A stretch of 64,000 nt of DNA from Marinomonas flavescens (GTDB lineage: Bacteria; Pseudomonadota; Gammaproteobacteria; Pseudomonadales; Marinomonadaceae). Positions 54,300-64,000 of the stretch are shown one piece after another. The stretch spans positions 124,001 to 188,000 of the forward strand of contig NZ_SJSB01000003.1 in the NCBI RefSeq assembly GCF_004352835.1, given 5' to 3'. Every line of letters begins with the position of its first letter. Position 1 is the stretch's first letter. The notes beneath the pieces are model-generated. The model was not told where the DNA came from, searched no databases, and saw only the letters and a program-made list of their open reading frames with translations. The position numbers and the translations under genes were made by a program.

Positions 54300-55232
54300 G
54301 TGACAAAACCAAGTGTTGTTTGTCTTATGGGCCCAACGGCTTCTGGTAAAACTGGGTTGGCTGTTGAGTTAGTTCAAAATCACAATTACGAGATTATCAG
54401 TGTCGATTCGGCTTTAGTTTATAAAGGCATGGACATTGGTACGGCGAAACCCGATGCAGAAACTTTGGCGGTAGCGCCGCATCGATTGATTGATATTATT
54501 GATCCTTTAGAGTCTTATTCCGCAGCTGATTTTGTAACGGATGCCGTCGCTCATTCGCAGGAGATTCTTGCGAAAGGCAAAATCCCGCTTTTAGTCGGTG
54601 GCACTATGATGTATTTCAATGCCCTGCAAAAAGGGTTGGCGCCGCTGCCGAGTGCTAATGAAGAGATTCGTCAGGCTCTCGAAATGGAGGCTCAAGAAAA
54701 AGGTTGGGTGGTTCTGCATGAAGAGCTGGCGCGAGTTGACCCTGAATCTGCGTTACGGATTCATCCCAATGATCCACAAAGGTTGCAGCGGGCGCTAGAG
54801 GTCTATCGAGTGTCTGGTCGGTCGATGACTCAGTGGTGGGCAGAGCAAGAGCCTGTTGCATTGCCATTTAATATGGTGAATATAGCGGTTATGCCACAAG
54901 AACGAAGTGTACTGCATGCACGCATTGAGCAGCGCTTTAATGACATGATGCAACAAGGTTTTTTGCAAGAAGTTGAGTCCTTATATCATCGTGGTGATTT
55001 ATCAATTGACCTTCCTTCAATGAGATGTGTTGGTTATCGCCAGTTGTGGGGGTATTTAAATGGTGACGATTTGCTTGAAGATGCTATCTTTAAAGGTGTG
55101 GTTGCTACTCGTCAATTGGCAAAAAGGCAGCTAACTTGGTTACGAGGGTGGGAGGATTTGATGATTTTCGATAGTTTAGCAAAAGATCTTATTCCTCAGA
55201 CCTTGAATTACATAGAAAGCAGGATTATATAG
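54300..55232 (+). CDS. miaA: tRNA dimethylallyltransferase
   Basis: A 310-residue enzyme beginning with GTG at 54300, one base after the mutL stop and with GAGGGCG upstream. The P-loop is GPTASGKT (about residues 10-17), followed by [16 protein letters not shown] and the C-terminal [12 protein letters not shown] and [15 protein letters not shown]. It adds a dimethylallyl group to A37 of tRNAs reading UNN codons. Order mutL-miaA-hfq-hflX is the classical gammaproteobacterial arrangement. Confidence 0.95.
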   Translation: MTKPSVVCLMGPTASGKTGLAVELVQNHNYEIISVDSALVYKGMDIGTAKPDAETLAVAPHRLIDIIDPLESYSAADFVTDAVAHSQEILAKGKIPLLVGGTMMYFNALQKGLAPLPSANEEIRQALEMEAQEKGWVVLHEELARVDPESALRIHPNDPQRLQRALEVYRVSGRSMTQWWAEQEPVALPFNMVNIAVMPQERSVLHARIEQRFNDMMQQGFLQEVESLYHRGDLSIDLPSMRCVGYRQLWGYLNGDDLLEDAIFKGVVATRQLAKRQLTWLRGWEDLMIFDSLAKDLIPQTLNYIESRII

Positions 55233-55322
55233 GGGAAGTGCAGAAAGTTTTCGTGTACTATCTACCGTATTGTTTTACTAAGATTAATTTTATTTTTTTT
55301 GCGCATGCTTAAGGAGATTCCA

Positions 55323-55568
55323 ATGTCGAAAGGGCAATCATTACAAGACCCTTATCTAAATGTTTTACGTAAAGAGAGAGTGCCTGTATCTATCTTTCTT
55401 GTAAATGGTATTAAACTTCAAGGCCAAATCGAGTCATTTGATCAGTTTGTGATTCTGCTGAAAAACACGGTAAGTCAGATGGTGTACAAACACGCCATTT
55501 CTACTGTTGTGCCTTCTCGTACTATACGCGTCCCGTCTCCTGATCTGCCGGAAGATGCTACTGAATAG
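55323..55568 (+). CDS. hfq: RNA chaperone Hfq
   Basis: An 81-residue Sm-like protein: [20 protein letters not shown], the Sm1 region [17 protein letters not shown] and the Sm2 region [10 protein letters not shown]. It forms a hexameric ring that pairs small RNAs with mRNAs. Start with TAAGGAG upstream; the eight residues ahead of it in the open frame are unlikely to be used. It is shorter than E. coli Hfq because the C-terminal tail is nearly absent. Confidence 0.97.
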   Translation: MSKGQSLQDPYLNVLRKERVPVSIFLVNGIKLQGQIESFDQFVILLKNTVSQMVYKHAISTVVPSRTIRVPSPDLPEDATE

Positions 55569-55603
55569 TTTGCTGTTAACAGGGCAAACTGAGGAATATA
55601 GAT

Positions 55604-56896
55604 TTGTTTTTTGAACGCCCCGATAGTGGTGAAATGGCTGTATTGGTTCATATGGAATTTCACGATCAGCGTGAATCCTATGGACCTGAAGAGTTTATAG
55701 AACTTGCCCTCTCTGCTGGAGCAGACCCTATTGCTGTAGTGACAGGGTCTCGCCAACGCCCAGATTCGAAGTACTTTGTCGGTAGTGGCAAATTAAGTGA
55801 AATTAAAAGCATAATAGATCGAGAAGGGGCAGAAGTTGTCCTTTTTGATCATGTGCTATCTCCTTCCCAAGAGCGAAATATTGAAAGTTTCTTAAATTGT
55901 CGTGTGCTTGATCGCACTGGCTTAATTTTGGATATTTTTGGTCAGCGCGCACGATCCCATGAAGGTAAGTTACAAGTTGAATTAGCTCAGCTTCAACATA
56001 TGTCGACAAGACTAGTTAAAGGCTGGACTCACTTGGAACGCCAGAAAGGCGGTATCGGCATGCGCGGTGGTCCAGGTGAAACTCAGCTTGAAACAGACCG
56101 CCGATTATTGCGTGAGCGCATCAAGGCGATTCAAAAACGTCTAGATAAAGTAGGTGCTCAGCGCGATCAAAGTCGTCGAGCGCGTACGCGCTCATCGGTA
56201 GCGACCGTGTCGTTAGTCGGGTATACCAATGCCGGAAAGTCAACCTTGTTTAATCGAGCGACTGGTGCTGAGGTATATGCAGCCGATCAACTTTTTGCGA
56301 CCTTGGATCCTACGTTAAGACGCTTAGATATTGAGCAAATAGGTACGGTCATATTAGCGGATACGGTAGGTTTTATTCGTCAGTTACCGCACCGTTTGGT
56401 GAAGGCGTTTCAGGCGACATTGAAAGAGTCTGCTGAAGCAGATTTGCTCTTACATATTGTTGATGCGGCAGATATCTCTCGGGATGCAAATATTGCTGAA
56501 GTAGATAGTGTGCTAAAAGAAATTGGAGCCGATGAGGTTCCGTTGCTGAAAATCTATAATAAAATCGATATGTTGCCAACCTGTGAGCCTCGTATAGATC
56601 GAGATATCGATGGTAAGCCTATCCGAGTGTGGGTATCTGCACGTGATGGCGTAGGAATTGATTTATTAGAGCAGGCAATTGCGGAACTTTTAGCTGAAGA
56701 TGTACTCAATGAAACACTGGTGTTGCCAGGTGAGCATGGTCGTTTAAGAGCGATGCTGTTTGAACATGGAGCGGTTCGTTCTGAGCGCTACGATGAATTT
56801 GGTCAGTCCGTGTTAGAAATTAGATTGCCGAAAAAAGACTATTTACAAATATTGTCGCGTGCTGAAATGTCTGAAGATCAGATTGAAACAGCCTAA
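55604..56896 (+). CDS. hflX: Ribosome-associated GTPase HflX
   Basis: A 430-residue GTPase starting with a probable TTG codon (55604, GAGGAAT upstream; reading MFFERPDSGEMAVLV, the family start). The N-terminal HflX domain contains GGIGMRGGPGETQLETDRR (about residues 146-164), followed by the GTPase domain with GYTNAGKSTLFN, DTVGFIRQLP and NKID. It splits stalled or hibernating ribosomes. It follows hfq at 35 bases and precedes hflK. Confidence 0.95.
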   Translation: MFFERPDSGEMAVLVHMEFHDQRESYGPEEFIELALSAGADPIAVVTGSRQRPDSKYFVGSGKLSEIKSIIDREGAEVVLFDHVLSPSQERNIESFLNCRVLDRTGLILDIFGQRARSHEGKLQVELAQLQHMSTRLVKGWTHLERQKGGIGMRGGPGETQLETDRRLLRERIKAIQKRLDKVGAQRDQSRRARTRSSVATVSLVGYTNAGKSTLFNRATGAEVYAADQLFATLDPTLRRLDIEQIGTVILADTVGFIRQLPHRLVKAFQATLKESAEADLLLHIVDAADISRDANIAEVDSVLKEIGADEVPLLKIYNKIDMLPTCEPRIDRDIDGKPIRVWVSARDGVGIDLLEQAIAELLAEDVLNETLVLPGEHGRLRAMLFEHGAVRSERYDEFGQSVLEIRLPKKDYLQILSRAEMSEDQIETA

Positions 56897-56937
56897 ATCA
56901 ATATTTGATTATCATTAAAATAAAGTGGAGACGTAGT

Positions 56938-58185
56938 ATGGCCTGGAATGAACCGGGTAATAACGACAAGGACCCATGGAATCCAGATAAGAATCGTAAC
57001 AGTGGCGATCGCCCTGATGACGGTCGTGATAAGGATACCAATAGTAATGATCCATGGGGTCGTCCATCAGGTGGTAAAGATCAAAGTCCACCAGATTTAG
57101 AAGAAGCGTTCAAAAAATTAATGGGAATGCTAGGCGTTAAGAAAAGTCGTAAAGGCGGTTCTGGCGGTGGTAGTGATTCAGGATTTCCTGGCAAATTGAG
57201 CGGTAGTTTAATTGCTATAGTGCTTGTCGCTATTATTGGTCTCTGGGGCGCATCAGGCGTTTATCAGATTGATCAGCAGGAGCGTGGGGTTGTTTTGAGA
57301 TTGGGTAAATATTACGAAACTGTAATGCCTGGTCTGCATTGGAATCCAGCCATGATTGATTCTGTGAGCAAGGTGAACGTAACGAAAGTACGTTCTCATG
57401 ATCACAAAGCATTGATGTTGACCGTTGATGATAACATCGTAGATGTTAGTGTTTCTGTTCAGTATTCAGTAGAGAATCCAAAAGACTTCTTACTGAATGT
57501 TAAAGATCCTGAAGAGTCATTGGCTCAAGCGACAGAAAGCGCATTGCGTCATGTTGTTGGTAGTTCTGAAATGGACCAGATTTTAACTGAAGGCCGCGAA
57601 TTGTTAGCATCTGAAGTGAAAACTCGTCTGCAGGATTATAATAATGCATACGGTACAGGTTTGTTGATTTCCAAGGTAAACGTTGAAAACACTCAGGCGC
57701 CAACTCAGGTGCAAGAGGCGTTTGATGACGTTATCAAAGCGAAAGAAGATGAATTGCGTGTCCGCAACGAAGCTGAATCGTACGCAAATGGTATTATTCC
57801 GGAAGCGCGTGGTAATGCTCAGCGTATTCGTGAAGAAGCTGAAGCCTATCGTTCTGAGATTGTTGCTCGTGCAAGTGGTCAGGCCGATCGTTTTGATCGC
57901 TTATACCGCGAGTATGTGAAAGCGCCAGATGTGACGCGTCAACGTCTATACATTGAAACGATGGAATCTGTTTATAAAGATACCAACAAAGTCGTTGTTG
58001 ATACAAAAGGCGGCAATAATATGATGTACCTGCCAATTGATCAGTTGATGAAAAATCAGGCTTCGGCTGGAAAAATAGATGTTAAATCTCTTGATTCTGG
58101 AAGCGTTAGTTCTTTGACAGACCAAGTTATTAATGAATTGAGTAAACGCCAAGGTACAGCGGCAAGTAGACAGGGGAGAAACTAA
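56938..58185 (+). CDS. hflK: FtsH protease modulator HflK
   Basis: A 415-residue SPFH (prohibitin-like) protein with a Gly/Asn/Asp-rich cytoplasmic N terminus (MAWNEPGNNDKDPWNPDKNR), one membrane span (about residues 84-106) and the periplasmic SPFH domain with YQIDQQERGVVLRLGKY. With HflC it forms the large cage around FtsH. The ATG at 56938 (GTGGAGACGTAGT upstream) is the family start. It overlaps hflC by one base. Confidence 0.95.
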   Translation: MAWNEPGNNDKDPWNPDKNRNSGDRPDDGRDKDTNSNDPWGRPSGGKDQSPPDLEEAFKKLMGMLGVKKSRKGGSGGGSDSGFPGKLSGSLIAIVLVAIIGLWGASGVYQIDQQERGVVLRLGKYYETVMPGLHWNPAMIDSVSKVNVTKVRSHDHKALMLTVDDNIVDVSVSVQYSVENPKDFLLNVKDPEESLAQATESALRHVVGSSEMDQILTEGRELLASEVKTRLQDYNNAYGTGLLISKVNVENTQAPTQVQEAFDDVIKAKEDELRVRNEAESYANGIIPEARGNAQRIREEAEAYRSEIVARASGQADRFDRLYREYVKAPDVTRQRLYIETMESVYKDTNKVVVDTKGGNNMMYLPIDQLMKNQASAGKIDVKSLDSGSVSSLTDQVINELSKRQGTAASRQGRN

Positions 58186-59066
58186 TGAAAGGACTTTCTT
58201 TTTCAATTCTGTTTGCTGCTCTAGTTGCTATCTTAGTTGCTTCACAAACTCTGTATGTTGTGAAAGAAACACAACGAGCAGTGGTTCTTAAGTTTGGTGA
58301 AATTGTAGATGCAGACGTTAAGCCTGGTCTCCACTTTAAAATCCCCATTGTTAATGAAGTGAAGACGTTTGATGCAAGGATTTTGACAATGGACTCTCGT
58401 CCTCAGCGTTATTTAACGCTGGAGAAAAAGGCCGTTATTGTTGATTCTTATGTTAAATGGAAGATTGAATCTGTTGCTAAATTTTATCAAGCAACATCAG
58501 GTGATGTAGTGGTTGCGAATCGAGTGCTTTCTTCTCGAGTCGATACAGGACTACGAAATCAGTTTGGTGAGCGAACTATGAATGAAGTTGTGTCTGGTCA
58601 GCGAGATCAGCTGATGACCGAGCTTCGTGATAGTTTGGATAAAGTGGCTCAATCTGAGTTGGGTATTAAGATTGTTGACATTCGAGTGAAGCGAATTGAA
58701 TTGCCGCCCGATGTTAGTGAGTCTGTTTACCAGCGTATGAGAACTGAGCGTGAGCGTGAAGCTCGCGAGCATAGATCGAAAGGTCTTGAGTTAGCAGAAG
58801 GTATTCGTGCCGATGCAGATCGTCAACGTGTTGTGCTTGAAGCGGAAGCTCAGCGTGATGCAGAGATGATTCGTGGTGATGGCGATGCAAAAGCTGCGGC
58901 AATTTACTCTAAAGTGTATAAGCAAGATCCTGAGTTTTATGATTTCTATCGTAGTCTTCAGGCTTACCGAGATAGCTTTGAAGGTAAGAAAGATCTGTTT
59001 ATCCTGAGCCCAGATAGTGAATTCTTTAAATATTTGAATAGTTCTACCGCTTCTAAAAAAGGGTGA
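58185..59066 (+). CDS. hflC: FtsH protease modulator HflC
   Basis: A 293-residue SPFH protein, the partner of HflK. One N-terminal span (about 4-23) is followed by the SPFH domain, TQRAVVLKFGEIVDADVKPG, and a C-terminal coiled-coil stretch AREHRSKGLELAEGIRADAD. It closes the operon mutL-miaA-hfq-hflX-hflK-hflC, and a terminator hairpin follows at 59130. Confidence 0.95.
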   Translation: MKGLSFSILFAALVAILVASQTLYVVKETQRAVVLKFGEIVDADVKPGLHFKIPIVNEVKTFDARILTMDSRPQRYLTLEKKAVIVDSYVKWKIESVAKFYQATSGDVVVANRVLSSRVDTGLRNQFGERTMNEVVSGQRDQLMTELRDSLDKVAQSELGIKIVDIRVKRIELPPDVSESVYQRMRTEREREAREHRSKGLELAEGIRADADRQRVVLEAEAQRDAEMIRGDGDAKAAAIYSKVYKQDPEFYDFYRSLQAYRDSFEGKKDLFILSPDSEFFKYLNSSTASKKG

Positions 59067-59129
59067 AATATTCAAAAATAATGGATCGTGAAGCCTATTT
59101 GTTGAAATAGGAAACATGGTATCATTACA

Positions 59130-59153
59130 CAAACCGGGTTATGCCCGGTTTTT
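59130..59153 (+). terminator. Terminator after hflC
   Basis: AAACCGGG and CCCGGTTT (59130-59137 and 59143-59150) with a 5-nt loop and a T run. It separates the hfl operon from the split DUF2065 gene and hisZ. Confidence 0.9.
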
Positions 59154-59177
59154 TAATGGTCAAAATAAAGAGAGTCT

Positions 59178-59374
59178 ATGCAGGAGCTGTTGCAGTCGCT
59201 ATTTTTTGCTGTCAGCCTGTTATTGATCGCCGAAGGTTTTTTGCCGTTTTTGGCTCCCGATTGGAGGAGTAAAACATGGTGAAAGTGGTCGTGAATTCTA
59301 ATGTGAATTTACGTATTCTGGGTTCGATTAGTATCTTCCTTGGATTAGTGCTCCTTTTGCTGACTCGAAGCTAA
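59178..59374 (+). pseudogene. DUF2065 (YjeT-like) gene split by a frameshift
   Basis: DUF2065 proteins are ~62-66-residue inner-membrane proteins that sit between hflC and hisZ/purA. Here the first half (MQELLQSLFFAVSLLLIAEG, then FLPFLAPDWRSKTW and a stop at 59280-59282) and the second half (starting MVKVVVNSNVNLRILGSISI, ending LLLLTRS, stop 59372-59374) are in different frames. One extra A in the AAAA run at 59271-59274 would fuse them into a normal-length protein. A strong ribosome-binding site GGAGGAG lies eight bases before the ATG of the second half (59276). So the two halves may be translated as separate 34- and 32-residue peptides, or the gene may be inactive. A sequencing error is also possible. 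Confidence 0.7.
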
Positions 59375-59388
59375 GAGGATATAGATTA

Positions 59389-61900
<2,512 letters not shown>

Positions 61901-61917
61901 TTGCTTGTGAAACTTAT

Positions 61918-61944
61918 AAAAAAGCCGCATCAGCGGCTTTTTTT
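61918..61944 (+). terminator. Terminator after purA
   Basis: AAAAAAGCCGC and GCGGCTTTTTT (61918-61928 and 61933-61943) with a 4-nt loop. Confidence 0.92.
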
Positions 61945-62106
61945 GTTTGATTTCAGTGATAAGAAGTCATTTATTAGTATGAATTGTAAATAGAGTGAAA
62001 ATGGAGTGAGGTCTTTTTTTGTGGCTAAGGTAATATTTACAATTGATATTGCGAACGCATACGTGTCGTAAAAGAATAAACCTATTTGAAAAGAGATAAG
62101 GTAACT

Positions 62107-62805
62107 ATGATGAAGTTGTTATTAGCGGATGATGATGCTCGTTTATCTGATTTAATCAAAGAATATTTTGATGGTGAAGGTTACGAAGTTGCTCACGCAT
62201 GGAATGGGAGAGAAGCTTTAGAATTAATGGCAGCGGATATGCCGGATATTGTTATCCTTGATGTCATGATGCCTGAGCTCGATGGTTTTGAAACACTTAA
62301 GCAAATCCGAAACAAAAGCTCGGTGCCTGTCATTATGCTAACAGCAAAAGGTGACGACATAGACCGTATTCTTGGTTTGGAAATGGGGGCTGATGATTAT
62401 TTGTCTAAACCTTTTAATCCACGAGAATTGCTAGCTCGCATTAAAGCGATTTTGCGTCGTGCTAGCCAGGAAAAAGAAGATGATCCAACCGCTGATATTG
62501 AGTTATCCGGTGTTCTTTTGCGTCGTAAAGATCGCAGCGTATTCCTAGAAGGTGAGTTGGTTGAATTGACGACGTCTGAATACACCTTGTTAGAGTGCAT
62601 GTTGATGGCGCCAGGTCAGGTGTTAACTAAGCAGGAATTATCTGAAAAAGCATTGGGTCGCAAGTTGACCATGTATGATCGTAGTTTGGATATGCATATT
62701 AGTAACCTGCGTAAAAAGATCGGCAACTTAGAAAATGGCGATCCAAGAATTAAAACTGTTCGTGGTGTTGGTTATATTTTTGTGGCAAGCGAACAGGGTA
62801 TCTAG
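62107..62805 (+). CDS. OmpR-family response regulator (CpxR-like)
   Basis: A 232-residue regulator. Receiver domain: acidic triad DDD (8-10) and phosphoacceptor Asp52 (IVILDVMMP), Thr/Ser and Lys in MLTAKGDD and YLSKPF. Winged-helix C-terminal domain from about 135 to 228 ends GVGYIF. The AAGG at 62098-62101 fits the ATG at 62107 or 62110. CpxR/RstA-type in layout. It is followed six bases later by its kinase; the probable stimulus is envelope stress, by analogy only. Confidence 0.9.
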   Translation: MMKLLLADDDARLSDLIKEYFDGEGYEVAHAWNGREALELMAADMPDIVILDVMMPELDGFETLKQIRNKSSVPVIMLTAKGDDIDRILGLEMGADDYLSKPFNPRELLARIKAILRRASQEKEDDPTADIELSGVLLRRKDRSVFLEGELVELTTSEYTLLECMLMAPGQVLTKQELSEKALGRKLTMYDRSLDMHISNLRKKIGNLENGDPRIKTVRGVGYIFVASEQGI

Positions 62806-62811
62806 TTTTTT

Positions 62812-64000
62812 ATGAAAAGTACTTTTTTGCGAGTGTTTCTGGTTGTCTTGTTATCCAATACTGTTGTAGTAAGTATTGGTTTAACCATTGTTGAGTTTGT
62901 CCAGAAACACAACCAGGTGTCTGCTGATTTACTAGGTGATATTGGTGTTCAGCTGGTAGCAGGGTACGAAAAGTTTGGTTTAGCGGCATTAAAAGAAGAG
63001 GCGGAAAAGGCTGAAAAGCGTTTGTCCGGTAGTATTTATCTCTATCAGGAAAACGGTAAACCTTTGCTTAAGCCTCTGCCAAAGAATTTCCGAGAAACTG
63101 ATGGTGCTGACTCAAGTGCTGAACTAGGTAAGGCGGGTGCGCGCCCTCGGGCGGATGGTCGTCCTTCAGCGGACTTTCTTCATAGTCAGTTTATACAGGT
63201 GATTGGTGCGAATAATGTTCAGTATTTGCTGATCTTTCGCCCTAATCCTGAAATCGATTCTTTAGCGCCTGGTTTGGTGATAGCGCTGTCGCTATTAGGC
63301 TTGTTAGTGTCTAGTGGTGTGCTGGCTTATTGGCTTCTAGGGCCCTTGCTTAAGCTACAGCGAGTGGCTAGGTTGTTTGGCCAGGGTGATATGTCGGCGC
63401 GTGTTGAGGATAAGCTGGCTAGGCGGAGTGATGCGGTTGGTAAGTTAGCTCAAGAGTTTAATGAGATGGCGGTGCGCATTGAGACTCTTTTATCCTCTAA
63501 AGAGCGTTTGATGCGAGATGTTTCTCATGAGTTAAGGACGCCGCTTGCTCGAATGGAAGTCGCGCTCACTATCGCAGAAGATAAACATGGGCTTGAGACT
63601 CAAAAAAGTTACCTTTGCCGAATTCGTACGGAGCTTCATGAATTAGATGAGTTGATTGGTCAGGTCTTGACCTTGAGTCGTCTTGAGGCTGCCGCGTTAA
63701 GCAAAGAGACTGTGCATTTACAAGAATGGCTAGATGAAATTGTTGCAGATGTGAGTTTTGAAAGTCAGCTTAAAGGTATTTCTGTGACTAAGTCAGGAGA
63801 TTTACCGAAAACCTTGTTGGGTGATCCTTTGCAGTTGCGTCACGCTATTGAAAACGTTCTGCGCAATGCGTGTTTTTATGCCGGTGAAGGTGGTGTCATA
63901 GAAGTGGCAACCGAAGAAAAAGAAGGTAACGCGCTTATTTATGTGCGTGACAATGGGCCGGGCGTTCCAGAAGAAAAATTGGAAAAAATATTTCACGCTT
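62812..64000 (+). CDS. Sensor histidine kinase (CpxA-like), runs off the window end
   Basis: A partial kinase of at least 396 residues that starts at ATG 62812. Two spans (about residues 7-28 and 152-175) enclose a ~120-residue periplasmic domain with a hydrophilic Gly/Arg/Ala/Ser-rich stretch (about 95-120). A HAMP domain follows (LGPLLKLQRVARLF) and then the H-box DVSHELRTPLARME with His239. The N-box IENVLRNACFYA and the G1 box DNGPGVPEEKLEKIF are visible near the cut. The arrangement resembles CpxA. The missing part is only the final G2/C-terminal region. Confidence 0.88.
   Translation, partial: MKSTFLRVFLVVLLSNTVVVSIGLTIVEFVQKHNQVSADLLGDIGVQLVAGYEKFGLAALKEEAEKAEKRLSGSIYLYQENGKPLLKPLPKNFRETDGADSSAELGKAGARPRADGRPSADFLHSQFIQVIGANNVQYLLIFRPNPEIDSLAPGLVIALSLLGLLVSSGVLAYWLLGPLLKLQRVARLFGQGDMSARVEDKLARRSDAVGKLAQEFNEMAVRIETLLSSKERLMRDVSHELRTPLARMEVALTIAEDKHGLETQKSYLCRIRTELHELDELIGQVLTLSRLEAAALSKETVHLQEWLDEIVADVSFESQLKGISVTKSGDLPKTLLGDPLQLRHAIENVLRNACFYAGEGGVIEVATEEKEGNALIYVRDNGPGVPEEKLEKIFHA

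Noticed and set aside
59271..59282. Programmed -1 ribosomal frameshift in the DUF2065 gene
   Set aside because: The heptamer at the junction is not a canonical X-XXY-YYZ slippery site and no downstream pseudoknot is obvious; loss of one A or re-initiation explains it better.

Overview
The window looks like a chromosomal stretch of a marine gammaproteobacterium of the Oceanospirillales, most like Marinomonas. This is an inference from gene content: a glycine betaine catabolic cluster of Pseudomonas/Marinomonas type, the order psd-HDOD-motAB-rsgA-orn, the block tsaE-amiC-mutL-miaA-hfq-hflX-hflK-hflC-hisZ-purA, the queA-tgt-yajC-secD-secF operon, moderately AT-rich DNA and Na+/TRAP-type transporters. 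No rRNA, CRISPR array, transposase or integrase was seen; there is one tRNA (Leu, CAA).

Region 1 (1-12.8 kb) breaks down glycine betaine. GbcA/GbcB (Rieske oxygenase and its reductase, divergently transcribed) demethylate glycine betaine to dimethylglycine. DgcA/DgcB, with a dedicated EtfA/EtfB pair, oxidise dimethylglycine to sarcosine. The GlxA/AraC-type regulator GbdR sits at the end. The operon opens with a dipeptidase-like protein that lacks several metal ligands and with a DUF5943 protein.

Region 2 (12.8-18.9 kb) holds envelope glycosylation genes (ArnT/PMT-like transferase, GT2 polyprenyl-phosphate glycosyltransferase, GtrA) surrounding a two-component system that is translationally coupled to a pirin. 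Region 3 (18.9-24.5 kb) is a patchwork of small accessory genes: FMN reductase, TspO, ABM monooxygenase, LigB-type dioxygenase, alpha/beta hydrolase and a DMT exporter. It includes a 39-residue lysine-rich ORF and a decayed gene copy.

Region 4 (24.5-30.9 kb) is a TRAP transporter - HMG-CoA lyase - CaiB CoA-transferase - LysR block. It is bracketed by an intact asparaginase 3' end with its terminator on one side and a diverged copy of the same sequence on the other. Region 5 (31-36.3 kb) is an asparagine/aspartate utilisation operon (AGCS symporter, aspA, ansA) with a divergent XRE regulator, then a DUF2986 protein and tRNA-Leu.

Regions 6 and 7 (36.4-64 kb) are core genome: queuosine and Sec translocon genes, psd, an HDOD protein, the flagellar stator, rsgA, orn, a TSUP transporter, the bifunctional NAD(P)HX repair enzyme, tsaE, cell-wall amidase, mutL, miaA, hfq, hflXKC, a split DUF2065 gene, hisZ, purA and a CpxRA-like two-component system whose kinase runs off the end.

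The least expected structures are two cases of 'intact gene 3' end - cargo - diverged copy of that 3' end' (21.2-22.4 kb and 24.4-31.0 kb), the split DUF2065 gene with a strong internal ribosome-binding site, and helically phased repeats upstream of the betaine operon.
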